9,446 bases of DNA, taken from contig CAMPIG010000162.1 of the NCBI GenBank assembly GCA_946886255.1, positions 1-9,446 of the forward strand. The letters are read 5' to 3'. The notes beneath the pieces are model-generated. The model worked only from the letters and a program-made list of their open reading frames with translations, was not told the DNA's origin and did no database searches. The stretch is from an uncultured Cellvibrio sp. GTDB lineage: Bacteria > Pseudomonadota > Gammaproteobacteria > Pseudomonadales > Cellvibrionaceae. The number at the start of each line of letters is the position of its first letter. The stretch's first letter is position 1. Positions 1-7,513 of this stretch are shown here, piece after piece. The position numbers were made by a program, and so were the translations under genes.

Positions 1-687
1 GCCGATATCATCGTCATCACCATGACACCCGATGAACGCAGCGACGCCGGTTATCAGCGCGCTTATGTGGATACCTGCATACAGTTGGTAAGCGCGCTTA
101 AAGCGCAGCAGCAATCACCCACATTACTGTTGTTCGTCTCCAGCACGGGCGTTTATGGCCAACAGGACGGCAGTTGGGTGGACGAAACCTCGCCCACCGA
201 ACCTGAAAGTTTCAGCGGTCAACGCCTGCTGGAAGCGGAGGCCATCATCCGCGCGAGCGGATTTTCCCACTGCATTGTGCGCTTCAGCGGTATTTATGGC
301 CCCGGCCGCACTCGCCTGATTGAACAAGTCCGCCAAGGACGGGCAATATTATCCGCCGCCTTCACCAATCGCATTCACGCCGACGATTGTGCCGGCGTGT
401 TGGCGCACCTGATCGACAAAGCCCGCCGTGGCGTTGAGCAGGAGTCCCTGTATCTCGCTACCGACAGCACACCAGCCCCTATGGCGGAAGTCGTCAACTG
501 GCTGGCGATGCAGTTAAAGGTAGACCGTGCCGTCTTTGCGCCGGACCAGCTCGACAACGAGCGCGGCAATAAACGCTGCGCCAACCAGCGACTGTTGAAC
601 AGCGGCTACCGGTTGCGCTATCCGGGTTATCAACAGGGCTATGCCGCGCTCCTCGGTTTACCGGATACCACCGCCGATGCGCCCTGA
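1..687 (+). CDS. YeeZ-like NAD(P)-dependent epimerase/SDR family protein (5' partial)
   Basis: The reading frame is open from the first base, so the gene begins before the window; the ATG at 22 sits inside a conserved strand (residues DIIVIT just before it) and is not the true start. The visible 228 residues cover the second part of a Rossmann-type SDR fold. The motif SSTGVYG is encoded at 139-159 and an IRFSGIYGPGR-like strand and loop at about 277-309, both typical of the YeeZ/YfcH-like atypical extended SDR group. The usual catalytic YxxxK is not present: the equivalent place reads FSGQR, as expected for an atypical SDR. The N-terminal glycine-rich nucleotide-binding loop lies outside the window. 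The substrate is unknown; such proteins are usually annotated as NAD-dependent epimerases without direct proof. No operon link to the kinase downstream is evident (gap of about 100 bases). Confidence 0.78.
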   Translation, partial: ADIIVITMTPDERSDAGYQRAYVDTCIQLVSALKAQQQSPTLLLFVSSTGVYGQQDGSWVDETSPTEPESFSGQRLLEAEAIIRASGFSHCIVRFSGIYGPGRTRLIEQVRQGRAILSAAFTNRIHADDCAGVLAHLIDKARRGVEQESLYLATDSTPAPMAEVVNWLAMQLKVDRAVFAPDQLDNERGNKRCANQRLLNSGYRLRYPGYQQGYAALLGLPDTTADAP

Positions 688-786
688 CGCTCTGTCAGCA
701 TTTGCAGAGACAACTGCTACACTTGAATCAATGTGCGACGGCCTGCACAAGATATTTCCCCGAAATTCTGGATACATCACACGTCG

Positions 787-3195
787 ATGCTGCCAACCAT
801 AAGTCGCTACGCCCGCGAGAATCCGATCGCGACCCGCCTGCTAGGACTGATCATTATCAGCAGCTCGCTGATCACGCTGATCACGATTTTGCTACAACTG
901 TACAGCAGCTTCCACGATGATATATCTTCGTTGGAAAAACGCCTCGACCAGGTGCGCATCAGCACCCTTGCCAGCATTACCAAAAGCTTGTGGGGGTTTG
1001 ACCAGGAACAATTAAATATCCAGATCAACAGCGTGCTGGATGTGCAGGATGTGGTGCAGGTGAGCGTTATCTGGCACGACTGGAACAATACGGAACAGAC
1101 CCTGGTGGCCAGCACTCAGCGCTACAGCCAGGAAGACATCGACAACAAACCCAACCAATTTCTCGTCAAAAGTTATCCACTCACCTACGAAGATGCCAGC
1201 ACGCCCCAGCAACAACTGGGCACGCTGATCATCACCGCCAGCCTCTCGAGCATCTACGACAAACTCTGGGAGAGGGCGCTGTTTATTGCCGGTGTGCAGG
1301 GTGCCAAAACCCTGTTGGTTTCCCTGTTTATCCTGTGGCTGGTACACACGTTACTGACACGCCACATGGACACCATTGCGCAATATGCGCGGCAATTGAA
1401 TCTCGAGAATCTTACCTCACCTTTGCGCCTCAAGCGCATGAAGGTAGATCAGCATGAAGACGAACTGGACAATGTCGTCAACGCCATCAATCACATGCGC
1501 GAAACCCTGCTGGAGGATATCGAGCAGCGCCACGCCATTGAGTTGGCTTTGTTGTCAGAGAAAGCAGAAAAACTCGAAACCCGTCGTCTGAAGAATGCTG
1601 CCGAAGATGCCAGTCGCGCGAAGAGCCAGTTCCTCGCCACCATGAGCCATGAAATCCGCACCCCCATGAACGGCGTGATCGGCATGCTCGAAATGCTACG
1701 CGATACGCCACTGAACGACGCGCAAAAACATTACGTCGACGTGATTCACCGCTCCGGTGAAACGTTATTGGAGATCATCAACGATATTCTCGATTACTCT
1801 AAGATTGAAGCGGGCAAGATGCAATTGGAGGTGGCTATCTTTGATCTGGAGGACTTGATTGAAGATTGCATTCAACTGTTTGGTGCAACGGCCAACAAGC
1901 GGCGCATTGAGTTACTTGGCGGTGTCGATCCCGGCACGCCCTTGCTATTAAAAGGCGACCCGACTCGCCTGCGTCAAGTCATCATCAATTTATTGGGCAA
2001 TGCGTTTAAATTTACCAGCGAAGGTTTTATCTCACTCGATGTCAAACTCGCGCCGGAAAGTACACCGGAGCAGCCCTTACTTTATTTTGCGGTGCAGGAC
2101 AGCGGTATCGGTATTGATCCCACAGCATATTCCATGTTGTTCGATTCCTTTAACCAGGCCGATACATCAACCACACGTAAATACGGCGGCACCGGTTTGG
2201 GCCTCGCGATTTGTAAAAGCCTGGCGGAATTAATGGGCGGCAACATCGGCGTCGACAGCGTTAAAGGCCAAGGCTCCACGTTTTGGTTTACGGCGCGTTT
2301 TTTACCAGCGGATATCAAATCACTGGCACCACATCATGATCCTGCTATCGACAATCTGTTGCACAACAAAAAATTATTATTAGTCGATGGCAGCAACAAG
2401 CAACGGCAATTTCTTACCAAACACGGCGACAGCTGGGGCGTTATTTTGCAGGAGGGTCGTTCGAGCGATAATGCACTGTCTATCTTGCAGGAAGCTGCCT
2501 GGCGACACGAAGCGTTTGACTTTGTGATTATTGATTATCATCCCGGTGAAACCAGCTTTGCCATGGTTGCGCTGATGCGTCAGGACCCGGTATTAAAAGA
2601 CACACCGATTGTGCTACTCAGCAATGTTGATGTGCCGCAATACCACGATCAACAACTAAAAATTCGCAGCGTATTGCGCAAACCGGTATGCGCCAAGATC
2701 ATCAAATTTGAACTCGCTGCCATACTCGGCGTTGTCATCGCGCCGGCTTCACAGCAAAAACAGGCGGCGCAGAATTATCAATTATTCGCTCATCTGCGGG
2801 TATTGGTCGCCGAGGACAATGCCGTCAATCGCATGGTGATCAAAGGTTTACTCGGCAAACTGCATATTGAACCGGAGCTGGTAGAAAATGGGGTTGCCGC
2901 GTTTAATGCTGTACGTGAAACCGCAACACCCTATGATTTAATTTTGATGGATTGTGAGATGCCGGAGATGGATGGCTTCGAAGCCACGCGCAGTATTCGC
3001 GAGTATGAACGCAGCCACAACATGCCTGCCACCCCCATTGTGGCCCTCACCGCTCATGCGCTACAGGAGCACCGCGAAGCCGTGTTCGCCTCGGGTATGA
3101 ATCATTACCTATCCAAACCCATCACCCTGGACAGCCTCTACACCACCTTTGAAAAAACCGGGCTGATGAAAACACCGGAAAAAAATTTACGCTAA
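787..3195 (+). CDS. Hybrid sensor histidine kinase, two receiver domains, no HPt
   Basis: Numbering is from ATG 787 (802 residues). The order of parts is TM1 (about 18-38), a periplasmic sensor region (about 40-162, with the motif SLWGFD at 67-72), TM2 (about 164-190), a HAMP-like linker (about 190-245) and a charged coiled coil. Next come HisKA with phospho-acceptor His288 in the SHEIRTPMNG box, and HATPase_c with N-box Asn405, G1 box DSGIGI (438-443) and G2 box GTGLGL (about 468-473). Two receivers follow. The first (about 521-645) keeps Asp583, Ser612 and Lys632 but has Asp-Gly (534-535) where an acidic pair is normal. The second (about 665-785) has the full set Glu676/Asp677, Asp722, Thr755 and Lys777. 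The chain ends soon after, so phosphate must pass to a separate HPt protein. A GTG at 733 would add 18 residues; I prefer ATG 787 because TM1 follows it at a normal distance, though neither start has a strong ribosome site. The stimulus is unknown. The architecture resembles BarA/GacS-class kinases but lacks their C-terminal HPt. Confidence 0.93.
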   Translation: MLPTISRYARENPIATRLLGLIIISSSLITLITILLQLYSSFHDDISSLEKRLDQVRISTLASITKSLWGFDQEQLNIQINSVLDVQDVVQVSVIWHDWNNTEQTLVASTQRYSQEDIDNKPNQFLVKSYPLTYEDASTPQQQLGTLIITASLSSIYDKLWERALFIAGVQGAKTLLVSLFILWLVHTLLTRHMDTIAQYARQLNLENLTSPLRLKRMKVDQHEDELDNVVNAINHMRETLLEDIEQRHAIELALLSEKAEKLETRRLKNAAEDASRAKSQFLATMSHEIRTPMNGVIGMLEMLRDTPLNDAQKHYVDVIHRSGETLLEIINDILDYSKIEAGKMQLEVAIFDLEDLIEDCIQLFGATANKRRIELLGGVDPGTPLLLKGDPTRLRQVIINLLGNAFKFTSEGFISLDVKLAPESTPEQPLLYFAVQDSGIGIDPTAYSMLFDSFNQADTSTTRKYGGTGLGLAICKSLAELMGGNIGVDSVKGQGSTFWFTARFLPADIKSLAPHHDPAIDNLLHNKKLLLVDGSNKQRQFLTKHGDSWGVILQEGRSSDNALSILQEAAWRHEAFDFVIIDYHPGETSFAMVALMRQDPVLKDTPIVLLSNVDVPQYHDQQLKIRSVLRKPVCAKIIKFELAAILGVVIAPASQQKQAAQNYQLFAHLRVLVAEDNAVNRMVIKGLLGKLHIEPELVENGVAAFNAVRETATPYDLILMDCEMPEMDGFEATRSIREYERSHNMPATPIVALTAHALQEHREAVFASGMNHYLSKPITLDSLYTTFEKTGLMKTPEKNLR

Positions 3196-3317
3196 CAAAA
3201 ACACCGGCAACTTGTCAGTAGATACTGTCGCTGAGTAGTTCTGAATTAATGCCTGAATGATCCCGGCGAATGATATTGCCATTGCATTGCTTTATGGCCG
3301 CCATTGCTTTTTGCCCC

Positions 3318-3346
3318 TTGCCTGCCCGCATAGCAATCCTTATCAT
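3318..3346 (+). promoter_or_regulatory. Candidate sigma70 promoter of trxA
   Basis: TTGCCT (3318-3323) and TATCAT (3341-3346) are 17 bases apart, matching 4/6 and 5/6 of the sigma70 consensus. Transcription would begin near 3353, about 55 bases before the thioredoxin ATG. Found by eye only. The rest of the 213-base gap after the kinase gene shows no clear terminator. Confidence 0.4.
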
Positions 3347-3408
3347 GCGTCAAACACCGTGGTCCACGCGCCACCACCACCGCCGAACAGGCTTGGAGAT
3401 TGTTAAAT

Positions 3409-3738
3409 ATGAGTAGTGATGCCATCGTTCATGTGACTGACGCCAGTTTTGCTGACGAAGTCCTCAATGCCACAACCCCTGTGCTGGTAGATTTCTGGGC
3501 GGCCTGGTGTGGGCCCTGTAAGATGATCGCTCCAATTCTTGACGATTTGGCCGGCCAATACGAAGGCAAGCTCAAGATCGCTAAAGTGGATGTGGATGCC
3601 AACAAGGAAACACCCGGAAAATTCAACATTCGCGGTATTCCGACCTTGATCATTTTTAAGGACGGTAATGTTGAAGCGACCAAAGTCGGCGCTTTATCCC
3701 GCACTCAGTTGATCGACTTTATCGACAGCGTTGTGTAA
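3409..3738 (+). CDS. trxA: Thioredoxin 1
   Basis: This is a cytoplasmic thiol-disulfide reductant for ribonucleotide reductase, PAPS reductase, methionine sulfoxide reductases and other targets; it is itself reduced by thioredoxin reductase. The 109-residue single-domain fold has the WCGPCK active site with redox cysteines Cys34 and Cys37 and the cis-proline Pro78 in GIPTL, the same spacing as E. coli TrxA (32, 35, 76). The ATG at 3409 is chosen because GGAG (3395-3398) lies 10 bases before it and the product then has the normal length; an upstream in-frame TTG at 3400 would add only three residues and leaves no room for a ribosome site. It stands immediately before rho, as in E. coli and Pseudomonas. 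A candidate promoter lies before it and a long hairpin straight after it, so it is probably its own transcription unit. Confidence 0.97.
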   Translation: MSSDAIVHVTDASFADEVLNATTPVLVDFWAAWCGPCKMIAPILDDLAGQYEGKLKIAKVDVDANKETPGKFNIRGIPTLIIFKDGNVEATKVGALSRTQLIDFIDSVV

Positions 3739-3744
3739 CCCAAC

Positions 3745-3772
3745 CGGGTCGGCAATCACCATTGTCGACCCG
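3745..3772 (+). terminator. Hairpin after trxA (terminator or 3' end stabiliser)
   Basis: Seven bases after the trxA stop there is a 12-pair stem: CGGGTCG with CGACCCG, one G-T wobble, then CAAT with ATTG, closing on a four-base CACC loop. It is followed by ATTTATCC rather than a T run, so intrinsic termination would be weak. It may stabilise the trxA transcript end or act together with Rho. Confidence 0.55.
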
Positions 3773-3800
3773 ATTTATCCACCCTGTGTTAAATTTGCAC

Positions 3801-3830
3801 TTTACACTGATGAAAACTTGCCGCTATACT
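3801..3830 (+). promoter_or_regulatory. Candidate sigma70 promoter of rho
   Basis: TTTACA (3801-3806) and TATACT (3825-3830) each match 5 of 6 consensus bases and are 18 bases apart. Transcription would start near 3837, giving a rho leader of about 295 bases. The position just downstream of the trxA hairpin fits an independent rho promoter. An alternative -35, TTGCAC at 3795, is 24 bases from the -10 and too far. Confidence 0.55.
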
Positions 3831-3836
3831 CGGCAC

Positions 3837-4131
3837 ATTCAATGTTTGTTCCTCCCTGATTTCAGCTACTCACATCAACAACAGCCAAATCACTGAGCAA
3901 TATAAACGGACAAGCATAAGACTCCTGTGTTATCTGCCCCAGCATAAATCCTGGCCTCAGGGCCCTCCCAGCGCCTGATTATCTGAGCAGTAATTATTGA
4001 GTTGAGACCCATCGTCAGCGGACTATAAGAGCAAGACCGCGCGATAGAACAACACCCCAACACCCTGATTAAATCAAATCCTGCTACAACTCTACTAACC
4101 CAACTTACTATTCACAACAAAGTCCTAGTGT
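3837..4131 (+). promoter_or_regulatory. Long rho leader with C-rich, G-poor rut-like segment
   Basis: This fills most of the 393-base gap between trxA and rho. From 4048 to 4120 (73 bases) I count 26 C and only 2 G (at 4067 and 4083), with YC dinucleotides spread through it and little scope for folding. That is the composition of Rho-utilisation sites. E. coli rho is known to be autoregulated by Rho-dependent attenuation in a long leader; the same control is inferred here. Unlike E. coli there is no evident rhoL-type leader peptide: the only ATG between the predicted start and the rho ATG opens a five-codon frame at 3842. The rho ATG has no strong Shine-Dalgarno sequence. Confidence 0.55.
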
Positions 4132-5391
4132 ATGAACCTTACTGATCTAAAAACAAAACCTGTCGAAGAACTGATTAACATAGCCACCGAAATGGGCCTC
4201 GAAAGTATGGCCCGCTCACGCAAGCAGGATATTATCTTCAATATCCTCAAGCGACATGCCAAAGGCGGGGAGGATATTTACGGCGATGGCGTGTTGGAAA
4301 TTCTGGTGGATGGTTTTGGTTTTTTACGTTCAGCAGACAGTTCCTACCTCGCAGGCCCCGATGATATTTATGTTTCACCCAGCCAGATTCGCCGCTTCAA
4401 CCTCCGCACTGGCGATACAATTTCCGGCAAGATTCGTCCTCCGAAAGAAGGTGAACGTTATTTTGCCCTGTTGAAAGTTAACGAAATTAACTTCGACAAA
4501 CCTGAAAGTTCACGTAACAAAATCCTCTTTGAAAACCTCACACCGCTGTTCCCCAACGAGCGTTTGTTACTTGAAGCCGGCAACGGTTCTACCGAAGACC
4601 TCACCGGTCGTATCATCGATTTGATTGCGCCAATTGGTAAAGGCCAACGAGGCTTGATCGTAGCGCCACCGAAAGCCGGTAAAACCATCATGATGCAAAA
4701 TATTGCGCAGGCGATTACGCGCAATAATCCTGAGTGTCACCTGATTGTTCTGTTGATTGATGAGCGTCCGGAAGAAGTGACGGAGATGCAGCGTTCAGTG
4801 CGCGGCGAAGTGGTTGCATCAACCTTCGATGAGCCGCCCGCACGACACGTACAAGTTGCGGACATGGTTATCGAGCGCGCCAAGCGTCTCGTCGAACACA
4901 AAAAAGATGTCATTATTCTGCTCGACTCTATTACACGTCTGGCGCGCGCATACAACACCGTCATTCCTTCTTCCGGTAAAGTATTGACCGGTGGCGTGGA
5001 TGCCCATGCGCTGGAGCGCCCCAAGCGTTTCTTTGGTGCCGCGCGTAACATCGAAGAAGGCGGCAGCCTGAGCATCATTGCAACCGCACTGGTTGATACG
5101 GGCTCGAAGATGGACGAAGTTATTTACGAAGAATTTAAAGGTACTGGTAACCTGGAGTTGCACCTGGATCGCAAGATTGCCGAAAAACGCATTTATCCGG
5201 CCATTAACGTGCGTCGTTCCGGCACTCGCCGCGAAGAGCTATTGATGAAAGAAGATGAGTTGCAACGCGCCTGGATTTTGCGCCGTTTGTTAAACGACAT
5301 GGAAGACGTGGCAGCGACAGAATTTTTGGTTGATAAGTTGAAAGATTTTAAAACTAACGATGAATTTTTCCTGTCAATGAAACGCAAGTAA
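4132..5391 (+). CDS. rho: Transcription termination factor Rho
   Basis: Rho is a hexameric RNA-dependent ATPase and 5'-3' translocase that loads on C-rich RNA and releases RNA polymerase. The product has 419 residues, exactly the E. coli length, and aligns without gaps as far as I can judge. The N-terminal Rho domain starts [15 protein letters not shown]. The cold-shock-like RNA-binding domain follows (about 48-118; [27 protein letters not shown] stretch, primary site). The ATPase domain has the P-loop APPKAGKT with Lys184, Walker B ending in Asp265 (ILLDS), the DERPEE motif, and the Q/R loops in [10 protein letters not shown] and the EFKGTGN region. The residues at 265, 266 and 269 (Asp, Ser, Arg) keep the identities linked to bicyclomycin binding in E. 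coli, so sensitivity is expected. The start is fixed by homology; the ribosome site is weak. Flanked by a rut-like leader and a strong hairpin, it looks monocistronic. Confidence 0.99.
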   Translation: MNLTDLKTKPVEELINIATEMGLESMARSRKQDIIFNILKRHAKGGEDIYGDGVLEILVDGFGFLRSADSSYLAGPDDIYVSPSQIRRFNLRTGDTISGKIRPPKEGERYFALLKVNEINFDKPESSRNKILFENLTPLFPNERLLLEAGNGSTEDLTGRIIDLIAPIGKGQRGLIVAPPKAGKTIMMQNIAQAITRNNPECHLIVLLIDERPEEVTEMQRSVRGEVVASTFDEPPARHVQVADMVIERAKRLVEHKKDVIILLDSITRLARAYNTVIPSSGKVLTGGVDAHALERPKRFFGAARNIEEGGSLSIIATALVDTGSKMDEVIYEEFKGTGNLELHLDRKIAEKRIYPAINVRRSGTRREELLMKEDELQRAWILRRLLNDMEDVAATEFLVDKLKDFKTNDEFFLSMKRK

Positions 5392-5466
5392 GCGTCAGCG
5401 GGTACCTTGAACACAGACAGAATGGCTATTAGGGTATCGAAAACATAGTTATACATTTCTGTAGTG

Positions 5467-5495
5467 CCTTCGCGTCATTTCCGACGCGAAGGTTT
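5467..5495 (+). terminator. Intrinsic terminator after rho
   Basis: This is a perfect 10-pair stem, CCTTCGCGTC with GACGCGAAGG, closing on the six-base loop ATTTCC and followed at once by TTTCGATT. It lies 75 bases after the rho stop and before ubiD. The T run is short (three, then interrupted), but stem strength and position support termination. Confidence 0.7.
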
Positions 5496-5552
5496 CGATT
5501 CCACGCGCCACTCCCCCTGCATATCTTGCCAACCAGCCATTAGTTGGAATCC

Positions 5553-7019
5553 ATGAAATATAAAGATCTCCGTGATTTTATTGCTCTGCTGGAACAACGC
5601 GGCGAGTTAAAACGTATTACCCACGAAGTCGATCCCTGTCTGGAAATGACAGAGATTTGTGATCGCACCTTGCGCGCTGGCGGTCCGGCACTCCTGTTTG
5701 AAAATCCCAAAGGTTTTTCCATTCCGGTGCTCGGTAATTTATTTGGCACACCGGAGCGGGTGGCGCTGGGTATGGGAGAAGAATCCGTGGCTGCCTTGCG
5801 CGACGTCGGAAAATTATTAGCCTTTTTGAAAGAGCCTGAACCACCGAAAGGTTTTAAGGACGCCTGGGAAAAATTACCTATATTCAAACAAGTCTTGAAT
5901 ATGGCTCCCAAGGTTGTCAGCAAAGCGTCCTGCCAGGAAATTGTTGTAGAGGGTGAGGCGGTCAATCTGGATACGATTCCTATCCAAACCTGTTGGCCCG
6001 GCGATGTCGGCCCCCTGGTGACCTGGCCGTTAGTTGTCACACGTGGACCACATAAAGAACGACAAAATCTCGGCATTTATCGCATGCAAAAGATCGGCAA
6101 GAACCGCTTGATCATGCGCTGGTTATCTCATCGCGGCGGCGCGCTGGATTTCCGTGAGTGGCAACAACAACACCCGGGCAAACCTTTTCCGGTTTCTGTC
6201 GCACTGGGCGCAGATCCCGCCACTATTCTCGGTGCAGTTACACCGGTTCCCGATACCTTGTCTGAATATGCCTTTGCCGGTTTATTGCGTGGCGATAAAA
6301 CCGACGTGGTGAAATGCCTCGGCAATGACTTGCAGGTGCCGGCATCGGCTGAATTTATTCTCGAAGGTTACATTGCGCCGGATGATATGGCCCCCGAAGG
6401 CCCCTTCGGCGATCACACCGGTTATTACAATGAAGTGGATCATTTCCCGGTTTTCACGGTGGAAAAAATTACCCACAGGCGCGACCCGATTTATCACAGT
6501 ACTTACACTGGACGCCCACCGGATGAGCCAGCCATTCTGGGTGTAGCACTCAATGAAGTGTTTGTGCCGATCTTGCAAAAGCAATTTCCTGAAATTGTGG
6601 ATTTTTATTTACCGCCGGAAGGTTGCTCTTACCGCATGGCGGTGGTCACCATGAAGAAACAATACCCCGGTCATGCCAAGCGCGTGATGATGGGCGTGTG
6701 GTCATTCCTGCGGCAATTTATGTACACCAAGTTTGTGATCGTTACCGACGATGACGTCAACGCGCGCGACTGGAAGGATGTGATCTGGGCCATGACCACC
6801 CGCATGGACCCGGCGCGGGATACGGTGATGATTGAAAATACCCCCATTGATTACCTCGACTTCGCCTCACCGGTCTCTGGCCTCGGCTCCAAGATCGGTT
6901 TTGATGCGACGAATAAATGGCCCGGCGAGACAACGCGGGAATGGGGTACACCCATCGAAATGGACCAATCGGTTAAAGCCAAAATAGATTCAATTTGGGA
7001 CCAATTAGGCATTGATTGA
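5553..7019 (+). CDS. ubiD: 4-hydroxy-3-polyprenylbenzoate decarboxylase UbiD
   Basis: UbiD removes the carboxyl group of 3-polyprenyl-4-hydroxybenzoate in ubiquinone synthesis, using prenylated FMN supplied by UbiX and a divalent metal. The product has 488 residues from ATG 5553 (E. coli 497). It follows the family along its whole length: [15 protein letters not shown] at the start, [23 protein letters not shown] (Asn172 and Arg177, which match by spacing the metal and prFMN residues of Fdc1), [11 protein letters not shown] with His193, and [13 protein letters not shown] with Glu282, a likely catalytic acid. [11 protein letters not shown] and [21 protein letters not shown] also stand out. The end (QLGID) is like Pseudomonas UbiD and lacks the short E. 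coli tail. A TTG at 5544 would add three residues and give a start parallel to E. coli's MDAMKY; I prefer ATG, with GGA at 5546-5548 as a poor ribosome site. The gene is separated from rho by a terminator. ubiX is not in the window. Confidence 0.97.
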   Translation: MKYKDLRDFIALLEQRGELKRITHEVDPCLEMTEICDRTLRAGGPALLFENPKGFSIPVLGNLFGTPERVALGMGEESVAALRDVGKLLAFLKEPEPPKGFKDAWEKLPIFKQVLNMAPKVVSKASCQEIVVEGEAVNLDTIPIQTCWPGDVGPLVTWPLVVTRGPHKERQNLGIYRMQKIGKNRLIMRWLSHRGGALDFREWQQQHPGKPFPVSVALGADPATILGAVTPVPDTLSEYAFAGLLRGDKTDVVKCLGNDLQVPASAEFILEGYIAPDDMAPEGPFGDHTGYYNEVDHFPVFTVEKITHRRDPIYHSTYTGRPPDEPAILGVALNEVFVPILQKQFPEIVDFYLPPEGCSYRMAVVTMKKQYPGHAKRVMMGVWSFLRQFMYTKFVIVTDDDVNARDWKDVIWAMTTRMDPARDTVMIENTPIDYLDFASPVSGLGSKIGFDATNKWPGETTREWGTPIEMDQSVKAKIDSIWDQLGID

Positions 7020-7100
7020 TAAACTCGACGCTGTGTATATTTCACAGCCATAAGCCAACCGACATTCCTGGCGGGTCTGATTTTTAACTGGAGATACTTT

Positions 7101-7235
7101 ATGAAAACAACGATGACGCTGATTTTGGCAGCCTTGCTGGGCATGTTTACCTTGACGGGTTGCAATACTGTTGAGGGCTTTGGTAAAGACCTCAAGAAAG
7201 CCGGCGGCGAATTGGAAGAAGCTGCAGCCAAATAA
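7101..7235 (+). CDS. Entericidin-type small lipoprotein
   Basis: This 44-residue frame has a strong ribosome site, GGAG at 7090-7093, seven bases before the ATG. The product begins MKTTMTLILAALLGMFTLTGC: a short basic start, a hydrophobic stretch and a lipobox LTGC with lipidated Cys21. After signal removal about 24 residues remain, NTVEGFGKDLKKAGGELEEAA-like, an amphipathic segment rich in Lys, Glu, Gly and Ala. The pattern CNTVxGxGKDxxxxGxxxxxAA is typical of the entericidin EcnA/EcnB family, membrane lipoproteins described in E. coli as a toxin/antidote pair linked to stationary-phase lysis. Only one member is seen here, so a toxin-antidote role cannot be assumed; many bacteria carry single copies of unknown role. 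Residue 22 is Asn, not Asp, which favours sorting to the outer membrane. A strong hairpin follows the stop, so it is probably a single-gene transcript. Confidence 0.88.
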   Translation: MKTTMTLILAALLGMFTLTGCNTVEGFGKDLKKAGGELEEAAAK

Positions 7236-7242
7236 TTTCCTC

Positions 7243-7276
7243 AATCAGCGTACCGGGTTTGCCCGGCACGCTGATT
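7243..7276 (+). terminator. Terminator hairpin after the entericidin gene
   Basis: Eight bases after the stop, AATCAGCGT pairs with ACGCTGATT (nine pairs). After one A/C mismatch, CCGGG pairs with CCCGG around a TTTG loop. The stem is 14 pairs in total. The 3' arm runs into TTTCCC, a short T run. It also lies just ahead of the next gene. Confidence 0.65.
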
Positions 7277-7303
7277 TCCCACTACCTCACGGCAAACATC
7301 ATC

Positions 7304-7495
7304 ATGAACCTGCTTGAGGAACACCCCATTTCCTGCCCCTACTGCGGCGAGACCATCACGGTCCTGGTCGACTGTTCCTATTCCGAACAATCCTATACCG
7401 AAGATTGCCAGGTATGTTGTCAGCCGATGATTCTCGACGTCATCGTTGATGAAGATGAGCAGGTCAGTGTCTTTGCCAAACGTGAAGATGAATAA
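7304..7495 (+). CDS. CPXCG-motif cysteine-rich small protein
   Basis: This 63-residue cytoplasmic protein has no signal peptide. Near the N-terminus it has CPYCGE (Cys11, Cys14), then Cys24, then a second cluster DCQVCCQP (Cys35, Cys38, Cys39), and an acidic tail (VIVDEDEQ...KREDE). Two CxxC pairs about 20 residues apart suggest a zinc-ribbon-like metal site. The layout CPYCG-(x)n-YxEDCxVCCxPM matches the family annotated as CPXCG motif-containing cysteine-rich protein, whose function is unknown. The ATG at 7304 is chosen because the family starts just before the first cysteine pair; the frame is open further upstream (to 7259), but that part overlaps the preceding hairpin. The ribosome site is weak. 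What it binds or does cannot be told from the sequence. Confidence 0.85.
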   Translation: MNLLEEHPISCPYCGETITVLVDCSYSEQSYTEDCQVCCQPMILDVIVDEDEQVSVFAKREDE

Positions 7496-7513
7496 ACAGC
7501 ACTCAACGCGCTT

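Noticed and set aside
684..709. Short inverted repeats over and after the stop of the first gene (CTGAC/GTCAG and CTCTG/CAGAG)
   Set aside because: They have only five pairs each, are mutually exclusive and have no T run; too weak to call a terminator.
3169..3207. Direct repeat AAAACACCGG at the end of the kinase gene and just after it
   Set aside because: Two copies 29 bases apart in A-rich sequence, one within the coding region; no target-site or regulatory pattern, probably chance.
3810..3896. A 28-codon frame starting with ATG before rho, considered as a rhoL-like leader peptide
   Set aside because: Its start overlaps the predicted -10 region, so it would lie upstream of the transcript start; it has no ribosome site and I see no resemblance to E. 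coli RhoL.
5529..5547. CCAAC/GTTGG inverted repeat just before the ubiD ATG
   Set aside because: Five pairs around a nine-base loop is weak; it could mask the ribosome site but cannot be supported from one sequence.
5540..6076. 178-residue open frame on the - strand opposite ubiD
   Set aside because: It lies fully over the conserved 5' part of ubiD, has low-complexity Ser/Arg-rich content and no recognisable domain; a codon-bias shadow.
7032..7046. Palindrome TGTGT-N5-TCACA after ubiD, resembling a CRP/Vfr site
   Set aside because: The half-sites are five, not six, bases apart and the left half has T in place of A. It is more likely part of a 6-pair hairpin (7030-7048) just after the ubiD stop, without a T run.
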